Shown: positions 34,745 to 47,519 of the stretch, one piece after another
Position numbering within the stretch: position 1 is the first letter of the stretch
How the letters are laid out: each line of letters starts with the position of its first letter
Source: Gonatopus flavifemur
Taxonomy: Eukaryota; Arthropoda; Insecta; Hymenoptera; Dryinidae
Direction: 5' to 3'
NCBI GenBank assembly: GCA_018340375.1
Contig: JAFFJZ010000004.1
Coordinates: 36,988,001 to 37,052,000 of the forward strand
Length of the DNA: 64,000 bases
The notes under the pieces: generated by a model
What the model was told of the DNA's origin: nothing
The model's input: only the letters and a program-made list of their open reading frames with translations
Database searches by the model: none
Translations under genes and position numbers: made by a program

Positions 34745-36706
34745 ATGGACCGATCTACTTGGAGCATCATCCAACTCCTCCTACTTCTACAATTGATGAT
34801 GACAACCAATGGTTTGATCGGATACGATTGTGCGACTCCGAACACGAACATAACTACCATATCGTTGAACAAAATCGGCGATTGCGACATTCAGGAGCCT
34901 ATCGTGAATAAGACGACGGTTTACATGCAACTGTTGCAGGTAATCAACTTCGGTTCAGCCCACGTAAGGTTGTGCAAAGTAGAAGTATTCCGTGAAGTAA
35001 TGTATTGCGGGATGTTCTCACACACCTCAGCTGTAACAGGAGGCCATGCGGAGTACATCATGGACACAACGCGAGAACAGTGTGACCAAATGCAACAAAC
35101 AGGGAGACTTGTGATACGGAGCAGCATCATAGATGGATTAAAGCCCAACTCTACCACAACTTTTAGCATTAACCTGGCTGGAGAAACCACCCACGACGGG
35201 AAGTGTGAAGGTTCATATTACACAGACCCATACGGAACATGGGAAGACGTCATAGTTCAAGGAAGAGCCAAAGTGACACTTTCTGATTATGAAGCGAGAA
35301 CCCATTTGGACGAGAACAAATTATATTTGAACTCTGGTACCCAATGCACCCTCAGTACAGGAAGATGTACGGACCTGTGGGGAGGATTTGCCTTTTGGAA
35401 CACCGCTCCAGAGGATACCTGCGGTTTCAGTCGTTACACCGTATTATACGAAGGATTTGCTACCCGAATGCAAGACAAGAGTCGTCAGTACACCGAAACA
35501 GTGTACTACGTCATCACAAAGGAAATCACATTCGCATTAACTGTGGAAGAAACACAATTAATGTGTGGATACAATCTCATCAAAACAGAGCATCCCAGAC
35601 TATACATATGAGAAGGAGCAAAGGAATATTTCTTCAGCCGACCCAAACCCAAGAAGACACAGGATTTGGACTTATTCGCATATGTCAACAGCAAATTCGT
35701 CTATGTTGAACGACACGTGCGAACACAGATGAATGAATTATACAGGGATGTGATTTACCAGAAATGCAAGTTAGAGCAAGAATTGCTATTGAACACACAG
35801 ACAATCGCCCTCATCAAACCAGAAGAATTTGCCTATCATTATCAAAGAGGTCCAGGATACACTGCGGTTGTGACGGGAGAAGTCATTAGACTGATAAAGT
35901 GCGTACCCGTCGAAGTGAAAATGTTGAACTCCGATAGGTGTTTCCAAGAACTTGCTCGACAAAAGGGAGACAACAAGTACTTCTTGATGCCACGCACACA
36001 CATATTAAAGAACAGAGGCACAGAAGTTTCTTGCAATTCAGTAATACCACCAATGTATGAAGTCGATGGAACCTGGTTCAAGATGCTACCATTCCCGTCC
36101 GAAGCCAAAGAACCTCACGTGATGTCGCCTATGACCAAACCAACTTGGATATATAAAAGCCCAGGCAACCTCGCAAGACAAGGGATATATACCGAACAAG
36201 ATTTGGAAAATCTCCAGAGATATATAATGGCGCCATTCGAACAGCCATCAATCGTCAACAATTTGATTCGAACAGCTACTGGAGAACCGGCAAATCTAAA
36301 CTGGATCAACATTGGAGCCTTACTAGATAACGACACGCTCGAGTACATCGCGAGCTCCACATGGAATAAAGTGTGGATCGGATTCAATACCTTTGGTACC
36401 GTCAGCGCAGGTGTACTAGGGGTCATCATAACCTTGAAATTGGTGAAGATGGTCATCGATACCATAATACATTTATTCGCTTTACATTCGACCTATGGAT
36501 TCTCCATATACCTGGCAGGCGCCTCATGGGATTCCGTTACCAACCTGTTGCTACACATGAACAGGCAGAGAGAAGCTCATGAGACAAAGAAGAAGAACAC
36601 TAGTACCAGTGACGTAGAGGAGGCACAACCTATGTATCCGATCGAATCAACCTCAAGGAACAAGGAAGAGGATCCACCTAAACGACCATATGGACTCAAC
36701 GTTTGA
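34745..36706 (+). pseudogene. env: Element A envelope-like glycoprotein, one in-frame stop
   Basis: ATG at 34745 opens a frame to TGA at 36704 (about 653 codons), interrupted by in-frame TGA at 35609-35611. Residues 6-23 form a Leu-rich signal peptide. The Cys-rich ectodomain has several N-x-S/T sites. A long hydrophobic segment near 36395-36470 (TVSAGVLGVIITLKLV) would be the transmembrane anchor, followed by a polar cytoplasmic tail. The GYDC and NITTISL pattern at the mature N-terminus recalls the glycoproteins of chuviruses and of some insect BEL/Pao and Gypsy elements. I recognise this from family pattern only. It would let particles enter cells. The break lies near the middle of the ectodomain, so this copy should be inactive. 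Confidence 0.72.
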
Positions 36707-36997
36707 TCTCCTTTTAAGCTAATTCGAAATTTTGTATTACCGTATTTTTATAGAGACCTTCACTAGTTGTGAATCAATTTTAAGTTTTGAATATTTAGGT
36801 ATAGATTGAATACACGAACCTTTCAATTTGAAAACCCCTAGAATTCATGAAAATTGACATGAAATAGAGTGTTTAGACATGAAACATTTACAGTACGAAT
36901 TTGAGAGACTTTCAAGTTGAAAAATATTCTTATTTTTAAAATGAGGTTAGCGACACTGTTGTTGTTTCTTTTGCCAAATTCTCTTCTAGAATTTGTC
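36707..36997 (+). other. Element A 3' untranslated region
   Basis: AT-rich, with no ORF, between env stop and polypurine tract. Confidence 0.6.
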
Positions 36998-37013
36998 AAA
37001 AAAAGTGGGGAGA
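36998..37013 (+). other. Polypurine tract of element A
   Basis: AAAAAAAGTGGGGAGA directly abuts the 3' LTR start TGTGACG, as expected for the plus-strand primer. It fixes the LTR boundary. Confidence 0.9.
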
Positions 37014-37889
37014 TGTGACGTAATCATGTCTTTTACTTATATATATATATATATATTTTTTTTTTCTTTTCTCTCTTCCCTCTCTTTTCTCCTCTCTATG
37101 GTTTAAAGGAATATAATGACTGAAAATATGTACGCATATTTTCACATGAAACGAAGAAATACGAAATAGTTCCTCGCACCGAAACCCAACAAATTACAAG
37201 AGACTGGTATTTCCTACATCTGTTTGTTTCCAGAGATCTCTATGAATAACCTTTTTTTTTTATCTATTTCAAACAAACCAAGGATACTCTGACCACCCTC
37301 GATGAAGAAATCCGTTGTCGAGCAGGCGTCGAGAATCCTATGGTGAAAACGCATATAAAAAAAGAAGGAGAGTATACACAAGGAAACAAATGGTCAGACC
37401 CAGCGTTGCCAAACCCTAAAGAGAATAAGATTTCAATACTCGATTGCAGCCCGATAGAAAATCTAACGGTCATCAATTAAAACTCGACCTTATTACAGTC
37501 TAACCTCCTTTGATACTCGAAAAGGATAAAACCGTAATAAAAGTACTGCAGCACCAAATGAAATTAAAAATTAACAGTAAAGTAATCGAGGTTTGGAATC
37601 TGTCCTCACAATGGAAATGACAACGATGGAAGAAACTAAAGAAATACCAAGTCCTTGTCATAAAACCAAACAATAAAACAGATGTGCAGGAGAAACTTCA
37701 AACACTATGAAATAACCCTGTATTTATCTGCCCCTTTTTTTTTTACAGGAAATATTTAAAAAAAAAAATTCTTTTCAAAGACAAAGAAAATGCACAAACT
37801 TACAGCGAAAAATTCGTTCAATTAACTAAATGTAACCATTGAAAACCTCTTATGACACGCAAGTTGCAAAAATCTACAAATAAAAGGTT

Positions 37890-39056
37890 GCGACTCATAG
37901 AATCGCAGAGTTAAATTTCACGTCCAAATAAAACTTGCACTTCAAATATTTGAATATTTGAAGCACAAGGTACAATTGCCATAAATGTTTAAATCAAAAC
38001 ATTAGAAACAATTTCCAATATAAAGACTACGGAAATTACAAAATTATTATAGTAATTCTAAGAGTCACAACCACAAAATACATAATCTCTAGAAATCCAC
38101 CACCTCAAATCTTTTGAGAATGTATTTATAAACCATAATTATATTAAACAGTGGAATAGGACCATTAAAACTATTCCACGATACCAATATAACCAAAACT
38201 CTAAAGACAACCTAAGCGACTCTGAGAGTCGCAGATACAAAACACACAATTTCAAAAAATCTACCACCTCAAATCTTATGAGAACTTATTTATGAACCAT
38301 AATTATATTAAACAGTGGAATAGGACCATTAAAACTATTCCACGATATCAAAATAACTAAAACTTTAGAAGACAGGCTAAGCGACTCTGAGAGTCGCAGA
38401 TACAAAATAGAGTTTACAAAGTTCTACCACCTCAAATCTTTTGAGAATGTATTTATAAACCATAATTATATTAAACAGTGGAATAGGACCATTAAAACTA
38501 TTCCACGATATCAAAATAACCAAAACTTTAAAAACAAGCTAAACGACTCTGAGAGTCGCAGATACAAAATAGAGTTTTCAAAAAATCTACCACCTCAAAT
38601 CCTTTAAAATTCTAAATACACTTTGCCATCATATTACACAGTCAAATGAGACTATTAGGAAAATTCTCCACAATAGAAATTATGCGGATACGTCAAATTC
38701 AAATTGCAATTCGTTGAGTCGTAGATTAAAAATATAGTTTTCTTCAAAACTTCCACTTCAAACCTTTCAGGATTCGATGTGGAAGTCACACTTACTCCAA
38801 ATGAACAGATAATCCCACTAAAAGATGATTCACGGCACTAGAATATAAAAACACCAAAATAAGTTTGCGATTTTCACTAAGTCGCAGAACAAAAATTCAC
38901 TTTCTTCATAAGGTACCACCTCAAATCTTCTAACACTTGACACACACGTTATAAGCACTCAACACAACCAAATAAAACCACTGGAACTACTTTATAATAT
39001 TAAAATTATGAAAACCTGGAAAATTTAGCTCAACGACTCATAGAATCGCAGAATGA
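37890..39056. repeat. U3 tandem array with GCGACT/AGTCGC dyads (3' LTR)
   Basis: Same array as 20244-21410 at a constant offset of 17,646 bases; perfect dyads at 38216-38232 and 38381-38397. Confidence 0.8.
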
Positions 39057-39540
39057 AAATACAGTTTCTTCACAAACTGTCACTCTAGAATTATTACCTG
39101 CCGAAAATACTATTATGTTATATTATATACACACGTGTATATACATACAAACCGCCAATTATTTTTCTATTTAACATGGAAATTAAATACTGCCAAATTG
39201 GTCCCCCTAACCTCTATAGAGAAACAACAACAAATGTAATTGACTATAATCATAAGTGATAAGCGTTAGGAATAACAACAACACTGAAATTCAATAATTC
39301 AAACCAATAATTATAGAAATAAAAATAAGTCCTACGTGTAAGAAATGGATATCCCTATCTCTCTCTTACACATGGCAACCCATGCACACATTTTCCAACG
39401 AACACAGGGATGCGCGTATCGATAATCGAAACTTGGAGAACCCGTATCCCTTTGCCTAAACGAAAAGACGGAGAAACTCTGGAAAAACAAGAATAGGAAG
39501 CGTCCATCGGGAAGGAAAATCGGAGAGGGGGACAGCCCTT

Positions 39541-39582
39541 AAATATAGGCCCAAAAGGCTGAGCAGCAAAAAATTCAGTTTC
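39541..39582 (+). promoter_or_regulatory. Core promoter of element A 3' LTR
   Basis: Identical TATA-like and initiator sequence to 21895-21936. In this LTR it could drive the LTR ORF or read out into sequence downstream of the element. Confidence 0.5.
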
Positions 39583-40336
39583 AGTTCAGATTTTCTATCG
39601 CGACTAAAACCACCACCTCCTGTGAAAATCTTGAAACACTCCATAGTTTTCAAGACTATTACAACCCTTCGAAAATAATCGTACAATTCTACCGAAAGTA
39701 TTCGTGAAATTTAAACCTCGAGTTTCAATTTTCGTGCGTTCAACAACAGTTTTGTTTCTTCTTCTTTTCAACAAAAAATTAAAATCTAAATACCAGTAAG
39801 TATTTTCTATTGAAAGTAAAATTTTCCGCGATCGTGTGTGTTTTTGTTTTATCAGCGCCCAAAGTGTATCGCAGAAATCAAGACGAGATTCGTAACAAAT
39901 TCGAGCGAATCTATATTTGCAGTGGATTTATTACGAATTATGTCTTGTGAGTTGATTAACTCTGAAATACTTACATAGTATTCCCAGATATAATCAACTC
40001 TTTCAAGTGAACCAGTTATCGTGAAGAATTATCTGTTTTGTGGCATAAATTCACTTTTCATTTAACAATTTCAATTTCGTTTGAATTCTCTCTTACCAAG
40101 TTATCGTGAAGAATTATCTGTTTTGTGGCATGAATTTACTTTTCATTCAACAATTTCAATTTCGTTTGAATTCTCTCTTACCAAGTTATCGTGAAGAATT
40201 ATCTGTATTTGTGGCATAAATCTACTTAACGTTTAACAATTTCAATTTCGTTTGAATTCTCTCTCACCATCAATATCGAGCGATCGAGTGTAACTATTCT
40301 AATCAAGGTTTCATGTTTTCCCTTCTTCTTTTTCAG

Positions 40337-40749
40337 TGCAAAATTTAAAGTCTCTCGATTTAGAGGAAGTTGAGGACCGGATCAAAATAATTTGCGAGAG
40401 GATCCGAAATCGACAAATAAACGAGGAGAACGGTCTCCTCTTCCCTACGGAAAGAGCAAGGAAGAAATTCGCCACCAATCAAACTAGGGACAAAAGAGAT
40501 CTGGATTTATTAGAAGCTAGGCGACGCGAGATTAATTATCCGTTGAATTTCGCGAAGTTTAGATTCACTCCTCTCCGTCCTCCTTCTCCTTGGACGAGGC
40601 AGAAGATCGCCGAGTATAGGGAAATAGGGAACCATCCATCTCCGCCAGTTTTTTGTGTTTCTAGAATCCCATGCGAATTATTAGCAGGGAATGTAAATCG
40701 CTGTCCTCAATGTCAAAGGATAGTCGACGGTAATTTAGAATCTCTATAA
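40337..40749 (+). CDS. LTR-embedded small ORF of element A (3' LTR copy)
   Basis: Same 137-residue protein as 22691-23103, with the same donor (39796), alternative ATG exon (39940) and acceptor. No amino-acid difference from the 5' copy was seen, although the surrounding LTR has diverged at scattered sites. That fits selection or simply youth. AATAAA follows at 40798. Confidence 0.72.
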
Positions 40750-40797
40750 GCCATGTAAATGTATATGCGTGTACAGTCATAACTTCCTGTAACCAAA

Positions 40798-40803
40798 AAT
40801 AAA
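40798..40803 (+). terminator. Poly(A) signal AATAAA (3' LTR)
   Basis: Downstream of the LTR ORF in the 3' LTR; the likely end signal for full-length, env and LTR-ORF transcripts. Confidence 0.6.
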
Positions 40804-41209
40804 TTCAGTTATATTCATGTTCTTAATTCAAACCAAATATTGTGAAAATTAATTGATAATAAAATTTACCCTTAAGACGAGGTATCACCCTCCACACAGG
40901 GAAACCAAAAATCAGTACACCATTCCTTCACGAATACCTAATCCAGAAATACCTCTCATCGCTGCACGAGAACCTGAAAAACACAGAAATTAGTTCACGG
41001 TTATCTGTTTCTGCACCTTATAAAGCATCTCATAATACAACTATCATTTCTAGTTCATTTGAATCGTTTAAACTACTTGAAAATATCACTATTAACCAGT
41101 TCGAATCAATTATAACGCATCACTTCACTAAGACACTGAACTTGTAGGAAAAAGTTCACGGTTTTTCAATAACCGCAAACATAAAACTGAACTTCTGAAC
41201 AGTTCTGTC

Positions 41210-42240
41210 ACTTCAAATTTGTTCAAATTCCACAACTACACTTAACATCACTCCACGGTACAGAATAAATCACTATAAAACACTACACATCCGTAGAACA
41301 CAAAACTTGAAAATTAAACTTCTCGTCTATTGAAAAATCACAATTTAAAATGTACTCAGTGACGAAACTGTCACTTCGAATTGTCTGTAATTAGGTATAA
41401 TAGTTCACTTTGATATCACAGTCTTAGCCAAATCATTTGCAAACACTACACATATTCAATTCATTAAACCCGAGAATATACTACTTGGAATTTTTGTCAT
41501 CGCAACCTCAAAAGCGAGTTATGACAGTTTTCATCATTCTAAACTTCTTCGAACACCACAACTACACTAAACACCACTCTACAGTACAGAATAAACCACT
41601 ATGAAACACTACACATCCGTAGAACACAAAACTTGAAAATTACACTTCTCGTCTATTGTAAAATCACAATTTAAAATGTACTCGGTGACGAAACTGTCAC
41701 TTCGAATTGTCTGTAAATTGGTATAATAGTTCACTTTGATATCACTGTCCTAACCAAATCAATTGTAAACACCACACATCCGTAGAACACAAAACTTGAA
41801 AATTAAACTTCTCGTCTATTGAAAAATCACAATTTAAAATGTACTCAGTGACGAAACTGTCACTCCGAATTGTCTGTAATTAGGTATAATAGGTCACTTT
41901 AATATCACAGTCTTAACCAAATCAATTGTAAACACCACACATCCGTAGAACACAACACTTGAAAATTAAAGTAATCGTCTTTTGCAAAATCTCAATTTAA
42001 AATGCACCCAGTGACAAAACTGTCACTTCGGATTGTCTATAATTCAGTATAACAGTCTATCTCGACGCTACAGTCTTAACCAAGCCAATTGCAACCACTT
42101 CACATCCGTAAAACACAATTCTTGAAAATTAATGTTCTCGTCTTTTGAGAAATTACAATTTAAAATGTACTCAGTGACGAAACTGTCACTTCGAATTGTC
42201 TGTAATTTGGTAGAAAACTTTGTCTAAGCCCTACAGGCTT
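41210..42240. repeat. U5 tandem array (3' LTR, expanded)
   Basis: Same ~175 bp units as 23580-24290 plus an extra stretch containing 'tcattaaacccgagaatatac' and another 'cgaacaccacaactacactaaac' start. The change of copy number must postdate insertion, or arose during reverse transcription. Confidence 0.75.
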
Positions 42241-42592
42241 AACAAAACCACTTACAATCACTACACACACCTAATTCACTGAACTTGAAACCACACTACT
42301 TTATTTTTTTGTCGTCGCAACCTCAAAAGCACTTTCTGACATTTTTCACCACTTCCATTTAGAACGAGCACTCGTACACTTCTAAAACCTCTCACATTGA
42401 TCATTAATAACACAAAAGATTGTAAGAAAGCACAAAAGGATAACACACTACACCAGAACACTGAATCTACAAAACTATGTGTAACGACTTAAGAGAATCG
42501 CTATTGAAAAATTTCACTTCACTCAACTTTTAACACATAAGAATGTCACCTTCTACATGCATTTACACTGAACCAGAAGCCCTAATTTCCAT

Positions 42593-42805
42593 TTGTGTAG
42601 ACATGTAAATGAATTGATCGATATCAGTACACTACCCGTAAAACATCCTGTCAAGGCAGAAGGAAGAGTTGACGTTCCAATTGAACTCTTCAAGGAGGAA
42701 GGAGATTGGAATCCAACGGCTCTATCCAAACCTTCTCAGAGAGAGAAAGAGACCCTCCCTGGTTGGCGATACATAAATCCCACCGTCATGGAATCCAATG
42801 CCTAA
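42593..42805 (+). CDS. Possible 70-codon ORF in U5 (3' LTR)
   Basis: Counterpart of 24621-24833 with the same protein reading. No ATG at the start; weak call. Confidence 0.25.
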   Translation: MCRHVNELIDISTLPVKHPVKAEGRVDVPIELFKEEGDWNPTALSKPSQREKETLPGWRYINPTVMESNA

Positions 42806-42940
42806 AAAATTAATTCACATGAGAACTTTCTTACGGGGAAAGGTTACATGTGATGTTATAATTGATACTGTTTCTACCTATCTGGAGATTGCACATTTTA
42901 TCACCCAAGAACTTGGTGACGCTGGATGTTCTTCAAGTTG

Positions 42941-43502
42941 CTAAGGGCAGAAGGCAGAGCCGAAGTCAGTCGATGAAGTAATTCTCCAGGAAACTGAAAC
43001 AATCATTATATTATAACACAATACAAAAGTCTCATAACATATGAAACTTTCTACAACTAAAATAACCAATTTATTCATACTAGCATAATACACTTACACG
43101 TACCTGGTTCGATGATACCCCCTTGATGACTCTTATTGCTACTCGCTGGTACAATTCCAAAGGTAGCAGGGGACGAGTCAAGAAAAGTACATCTTACCCC
43201 AACTGAAAAACCCAATAGTAATTAGAATTAAAGTTAAAACATACAAAATATACAGAACAAGTATATCGACTATCCCCCTTTTTTACAACAAGTATTAAAA
43301 TATACAATACCCTAAAGAACCCAATAAGTGAATGTAATTCATTTATGCGATTCTATTGAAATAAGGAGTTGAGATGTATATATTACATTAAGACTTACCT
43401 TGGAACTGATTCCTACGCAGAACTCCATCGAAGAAGACTTTTCCCATCTCTAGGTTTTCTTCTTCGTAGAAGTACCCACATTTATTCCTTATCTCTCCAC
43501 AT
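42941..43502 (-). CDS. Candidate antisense three-exon ORF (3' LTR copy)
   Basis: Counterpart of 24986-25547. Exons 43502-43399, 43202-43104 and 42993-42941. All six splice-site dinucleotides and the phase are kept. The second exon has at least one silent (GGA to GGG) and one amino-acid change (Gly to Cys) relative to the 5' LTR. Confidence 0.42.
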
Positions 43503-44109
43503 CTGAATATAAAGGGAACAAATATAGATTTGAATCCATTAATTAAATCTTAATTAGAATTACTCACCTTAATATTTGAAATACTTACCCTACACTTTCA
43601 TATGCACACACGTACACAGAAATGTTTTGACATTTCTAACATAACATTAGGTTAGTGTACACACACATGTTATGACATTTCTATCACAACATTAGGTCAG
43701 TATACACACAGGGTACACACCGTTGTCACCCTAAATCAATTGCACCAATCAATTCTGCGGATTGCGATCTACGCAAATAGATCGACCTGCGGGATTCAAA
43801 TTCAAATACAAGAACCAATGAATCGTTCGATGCTAGAAACGTGAAAATTCAACAACCTCACACATATATATATATATATATAATAATCGTCTCAGAATCT
43901 CTAAATCCCCGGTCCTTGCATTATCACTGAAACGGGGAACTCTACAAACAAAGGGTTTTAGAAATCAAATTCTGAATTCTACGATCCTTTAACCCCGCAG
44001 TAGCGTCAAGGACCTTCAAAAGTTCTAGACGTGACACTACCTTCCTTGATATCTTTTAATATTCCCGAGAAAATGAAATCTTTTCTCCAAGCATAGAATT
44101 GTCAATTTT

Positions 44110-47100
44110 AATTTATTGAAAAAAAGCAACAACAACAACATGTTGGCGTTCTCTCGGGTAAAATATTCCGGAAGTAAAATAGCCTCCCGTTCGGATCTCC
44201 GGGTGGAGGCTACTCGAGAGAGCCTCATCAAACAAGACAGAAAACCGAACAGGGTTGGTGAGAAAGAGACCATTCTTCGGGTCGGAGCGTGGAATGTTAG
44301 ATCACTGAGACAAACAGGAAAATTAGAGAATTTGAAATTAGAAATGAAGAGGTTAGGTATCGACGCAATGGGAATTAGTGAAATGAGATGGCCGCACGAA
44401 GGGGATTTCTGGAGTGGGGATTATAGAATCATTCATACAGCATCAAAGAATGGTCAAGCAGGTGTGGGAATTATAATGCATAAAAGGGTAGGGAATAGGA
44501 TAGAAAATTATTTGCAACATAGCGAACGCATAATGATGGTCAGAGTTAAACAAAACCGGTAGACACTGTTATAGTTCAAGTATACATGCCCACATCTACA
44601 TACTCAGAAGAAGATATCGAAAAAACGTACGATGAGATAGAAGAAGTGATAGAATATGTAAAGGGAGAAGAAAATTTAATGATCATAGGCGACTGGAATG
44701 CGGTAGTAGAGCAAGGAAAAGAGGGCAACATAATAGGAGATTTTGCGTTAGGAAAAAGCAATAAAAGAGGACAACGTTTAATCGAATTCTGTGAAAGTCA
44801 TGAAATGGTTATTACCAACACATTATTCAAAAATCATCCAAGAAGAATCTGTACTTGGAAAATGCCAGGAGATACAGCAAGATATCAAATCGATTACATA
44901 TTAGTGAAACAAAGATTTAGAAACCAAGTGAAAAGCTGTGAAACTTATCCAGGCGCGGATATAGATAGTGATCACAATATGTTGTTGATGAAATGTTTTC
45001 TGAAATTCAAAGCTCTGAAAAAGAAAAGGAAAATGCAAAAAACATGGAATCTGAAGAATCTCAAACAAGGAAAAACACGGGAGGCATTCAAAGTGATGTT
45101 GGACGAAAAATTGGAGGATCGACAAGAGAAAGACTTGGAAATAGAGAGTAGATGGCAAATATGAAAGGAACATAGAGCAATGTGCAGATGGAATTTTGAA
45201 GAACGATGAGATAGAGCCTAAGAAACCATGGATAACAGAAGAAATTCTCGATTTAATTAATGGAAGGAGCCCTAGCGAATTTGATCATACCGAAATTTTC
45301 AGTATCCCGTGAGTATCATTTTCGTATGGTATTTAATCAGTATGAATCTAATGGTAATTCAGTAAAATACCAAATCGTAATGAAAAGTGAACTGAAAACA
45401 TACCGTATGCTTGTGAAATTTATATACTTGAAGTATACCGCAATATTTTCAATCATTTGGTATCTATTCATTACACATTCGGTATAAATTTGGTATGGAT
45501 CTTCCATACCCAATTATTACCGAAAACTTTTCAAATTTCGGTATATTTTTGGTATAAATCAAGTCACATTTTGGCAACAGTATTATTTGAGTATAATTGA
45601 GGTATGGAAAATTCACAAACATACCGGATAATTTCAGTATGATCAAAGTATGATCGCATTTGCTAGGGAGGAAATACAAGGATAAGAATAGTGAACAAGA
45701 CCAGCAGACGTACAAGGCACTGAGGAATAAAATAATCAGGGAATCAAGGAAAGCAAAAGAACAATGGTTGGAGGGGAAATGTCAAGATATAGAAGTAAGA
45801 TTACATTCAGGGAAAATTGATGAAGCATATAGGATGGTTGAGGGATTTTTTGGACAAATAAAATCTAGAAGCAGTAAGATGAAAAATTCTCTAGGGAGAC
45901 AATTGATAAGAACGGAGAAAAAAATAGAACAATGGATTAATCATTTGGAAGATCTGTATAAAGGGAGCGATAATATAGGATTTTTAGAGAGGGAGGAGGA
46001 TATCGATGAAGAAGAATTGGGAGATCCAACTTTGAGATCAGAATTCGACAGGGCTTCAAAAGAATTGAAAAATAATAAAGCGCCAGGAATAGATGGCATA
46101 AGTGCGGACCTTATCAAAGCCTCCAGTCAGAGAACTCGTGACGCACTGTTTAATTCGGTCAGAGATATGTACGAAATAGGCGAAGTACCGAAAGATTTCC
46201 AGAAGAATAAAATTGTCACCATTCCAAAAAAACAAGGAGCAGAAAAATGCGAGAACTACAGAACGATTAGTTTAACTCCACATGCCTCACAAATACTGAC
46301 AAAAATCATATACAGGAGAATAGAGAATAAAATAGAGAGTAGATTGGCAGAAGATCAGTTTGGTTTTAGGGAAAATAGGGGAACGCGGGAAGCAATATTA
46401 GCACTGAGAACAGTAGTAGAGAGAAGTCTAGAGTTAAAAAAGTCTGTGTATATAGGTTTTGTAGATATACAAAAAGCATTCGATAATGTTGATTGGGAGG
46501 AGATGTTTACGATTTTGGAAAAGGTAGGAATCCATTTCAGGGATAGGAGAATAATATATGAATTATATAAGAATCAAACCGCAATAATAGAAATAGAAGG
46601 TCAGAAAGGAAAAGCACAAATTAGAAGAGGGGTGAGACAAGGATGCTCACTATCGCCACTGATTTTCAATTTGTATATAGAAGAAGCAATGAACGAAGTG
46701 AAGGAGCGAGTACCATTGAAATTACAGATTCAAGGTGAAAATGTAAGCATCTTGAGATTTGCGGATGACATAGCTATATTAGCTACGAGTGGTGCTGAGT
46801 TAGAAGATACTCTCAAAACTATGAAAAAAATATCACTAGACAAATATTGTATGAATATAAATAACGACAAAACAAAATTCATGATTTGTACAACAGCGAA
46901 AACATCAAGAAGAACGAAAATCAAAATAGATGCAGAGACAATTCAGCAAGTCAAGGAATTTGAATATCTAGGAAGTATAATTACAGAAAACGGTACAAGC
47001 GAAAGAGATATAAGAGCAAAAATAGCACAAGGGAAACAGGCTTTCCACCAAAAGAAACAGTTACTATGTTCGAAGAATATTAGCTTAGCAGTAAGGAAGA

Positions 47101-47519
47101 AATTCTTGAAGAGTCACGTTTGGAGCATGGCATTGTATGGTTGCGAAACTTGGACAAGTGGAAAAACGGACCAACGAAGCCTTGAAGCTTTTGAAATGTG
47201 GTGTTATAGAAGGATGCTTAGAGTAAAGTGGATAGAGAAAATAAAAAATGAAGAAGTACTCAAGAAGGTAAATGAAGAAAGAAGTCTTTTGAGACAGGTC
47301 GTGAAAAGGAGAAGTAATCTGATAGGACACACATCAAGGCATGATAGCTTATTGACAACAATATTGCAAGGAAAAATGAATGGTACAACGCGAAGAGGTA
47401 GACCTAGATCAAGTTATATGAAGCAAATTATACAAGATAAGGGCTGTCGTAGATATGCAGAAGTCAAGCGGTTAGCGGATAATAGACAGGGCTGGAGGAT
47501 TTCATCAAACCAGTCATAA
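44110..47519 (+). mobile_element. RTE-like non-LTR retrotransposon, frameshifted and interrupted by a MITE
   Basis: The single ORF of a LINE: AP endonuclease then reverse transcriptase. The endonuclease spans 44116-44562 (GAWNVRSLRQTGK, GISEMRW) and, after a frameshift near 44553, 44586-45164 (IIGDWNA, YQIDYILV, DSDHNML). A second frameshift falls near 45155. A 399 bp MITE at 45270-45668 splits the start of the RT half. RT is open from there to 47519: AFDNV, GVRQGCSLSPLIFN, FADDIAIL, and the C-terminal WSMALYGCETWT region. The type is commonly annotated in insects as craniofacial development protein 2-like (RTE clade, by recognition only). There is no poly(A) tail; the stop codon abuts mariner sequence. 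Inactive. Confidence 0.82.
45270..45668. mobile_element. 399 bp MITE inserted in the LINE
   Basis: Terminal inverted repeats start CCCTAGC (left) and end GCTAGGG (right). Inside, 'gatcataccgaaattttcagtat' pairs with 'atacc/atttcagtatgatca' sequence at the other end. Excising it rejoins the LINE reading around the flanking 'aagg/aggaaa'. The target duplication is short and ambiguous (AGG). No coding capacity. Confidence 0.7.

Larger units (their letters stand above)
19368..44036 (+). mobile_element. Complete Ty3/Gypsy element A with ~7 kb LTRs and an env gene
   Basis: The element spans 24,669 bp and is flanked by the 4 bp duplication CTAC (19364-19367 and 44037-44040). Order: 5' LTR, tRNA-Ser primer site, leader, gag, -1 frameshift site, pol (PR-RT-RNase H-IN), accessory ORF, env, polypurine tract, 3' LTR. 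Pol, accessory ORF and env each carry a single in-frame stop; gag is open. PR-RT-RH-IN order and motifs place it in Gypsy (Metaviridae-like). The two LTRs differ at scattered bases and by one repeat unit, so insertion is fairly recent. It sits inside an older hAT transposon. Confidence 0.93.
37014..44036 (+). repeat. 3' LTR of element A (7,023 bp)
   Basis: Same termini and content as 19368-26081. It is 309 bp longer: an extra ~326 bp stretch in the U5 array (about 41275-41600) against a ~17 bp shortfall near 42850. The remaining differences are scattered substitutions and small indels. Confidence 0.93.
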
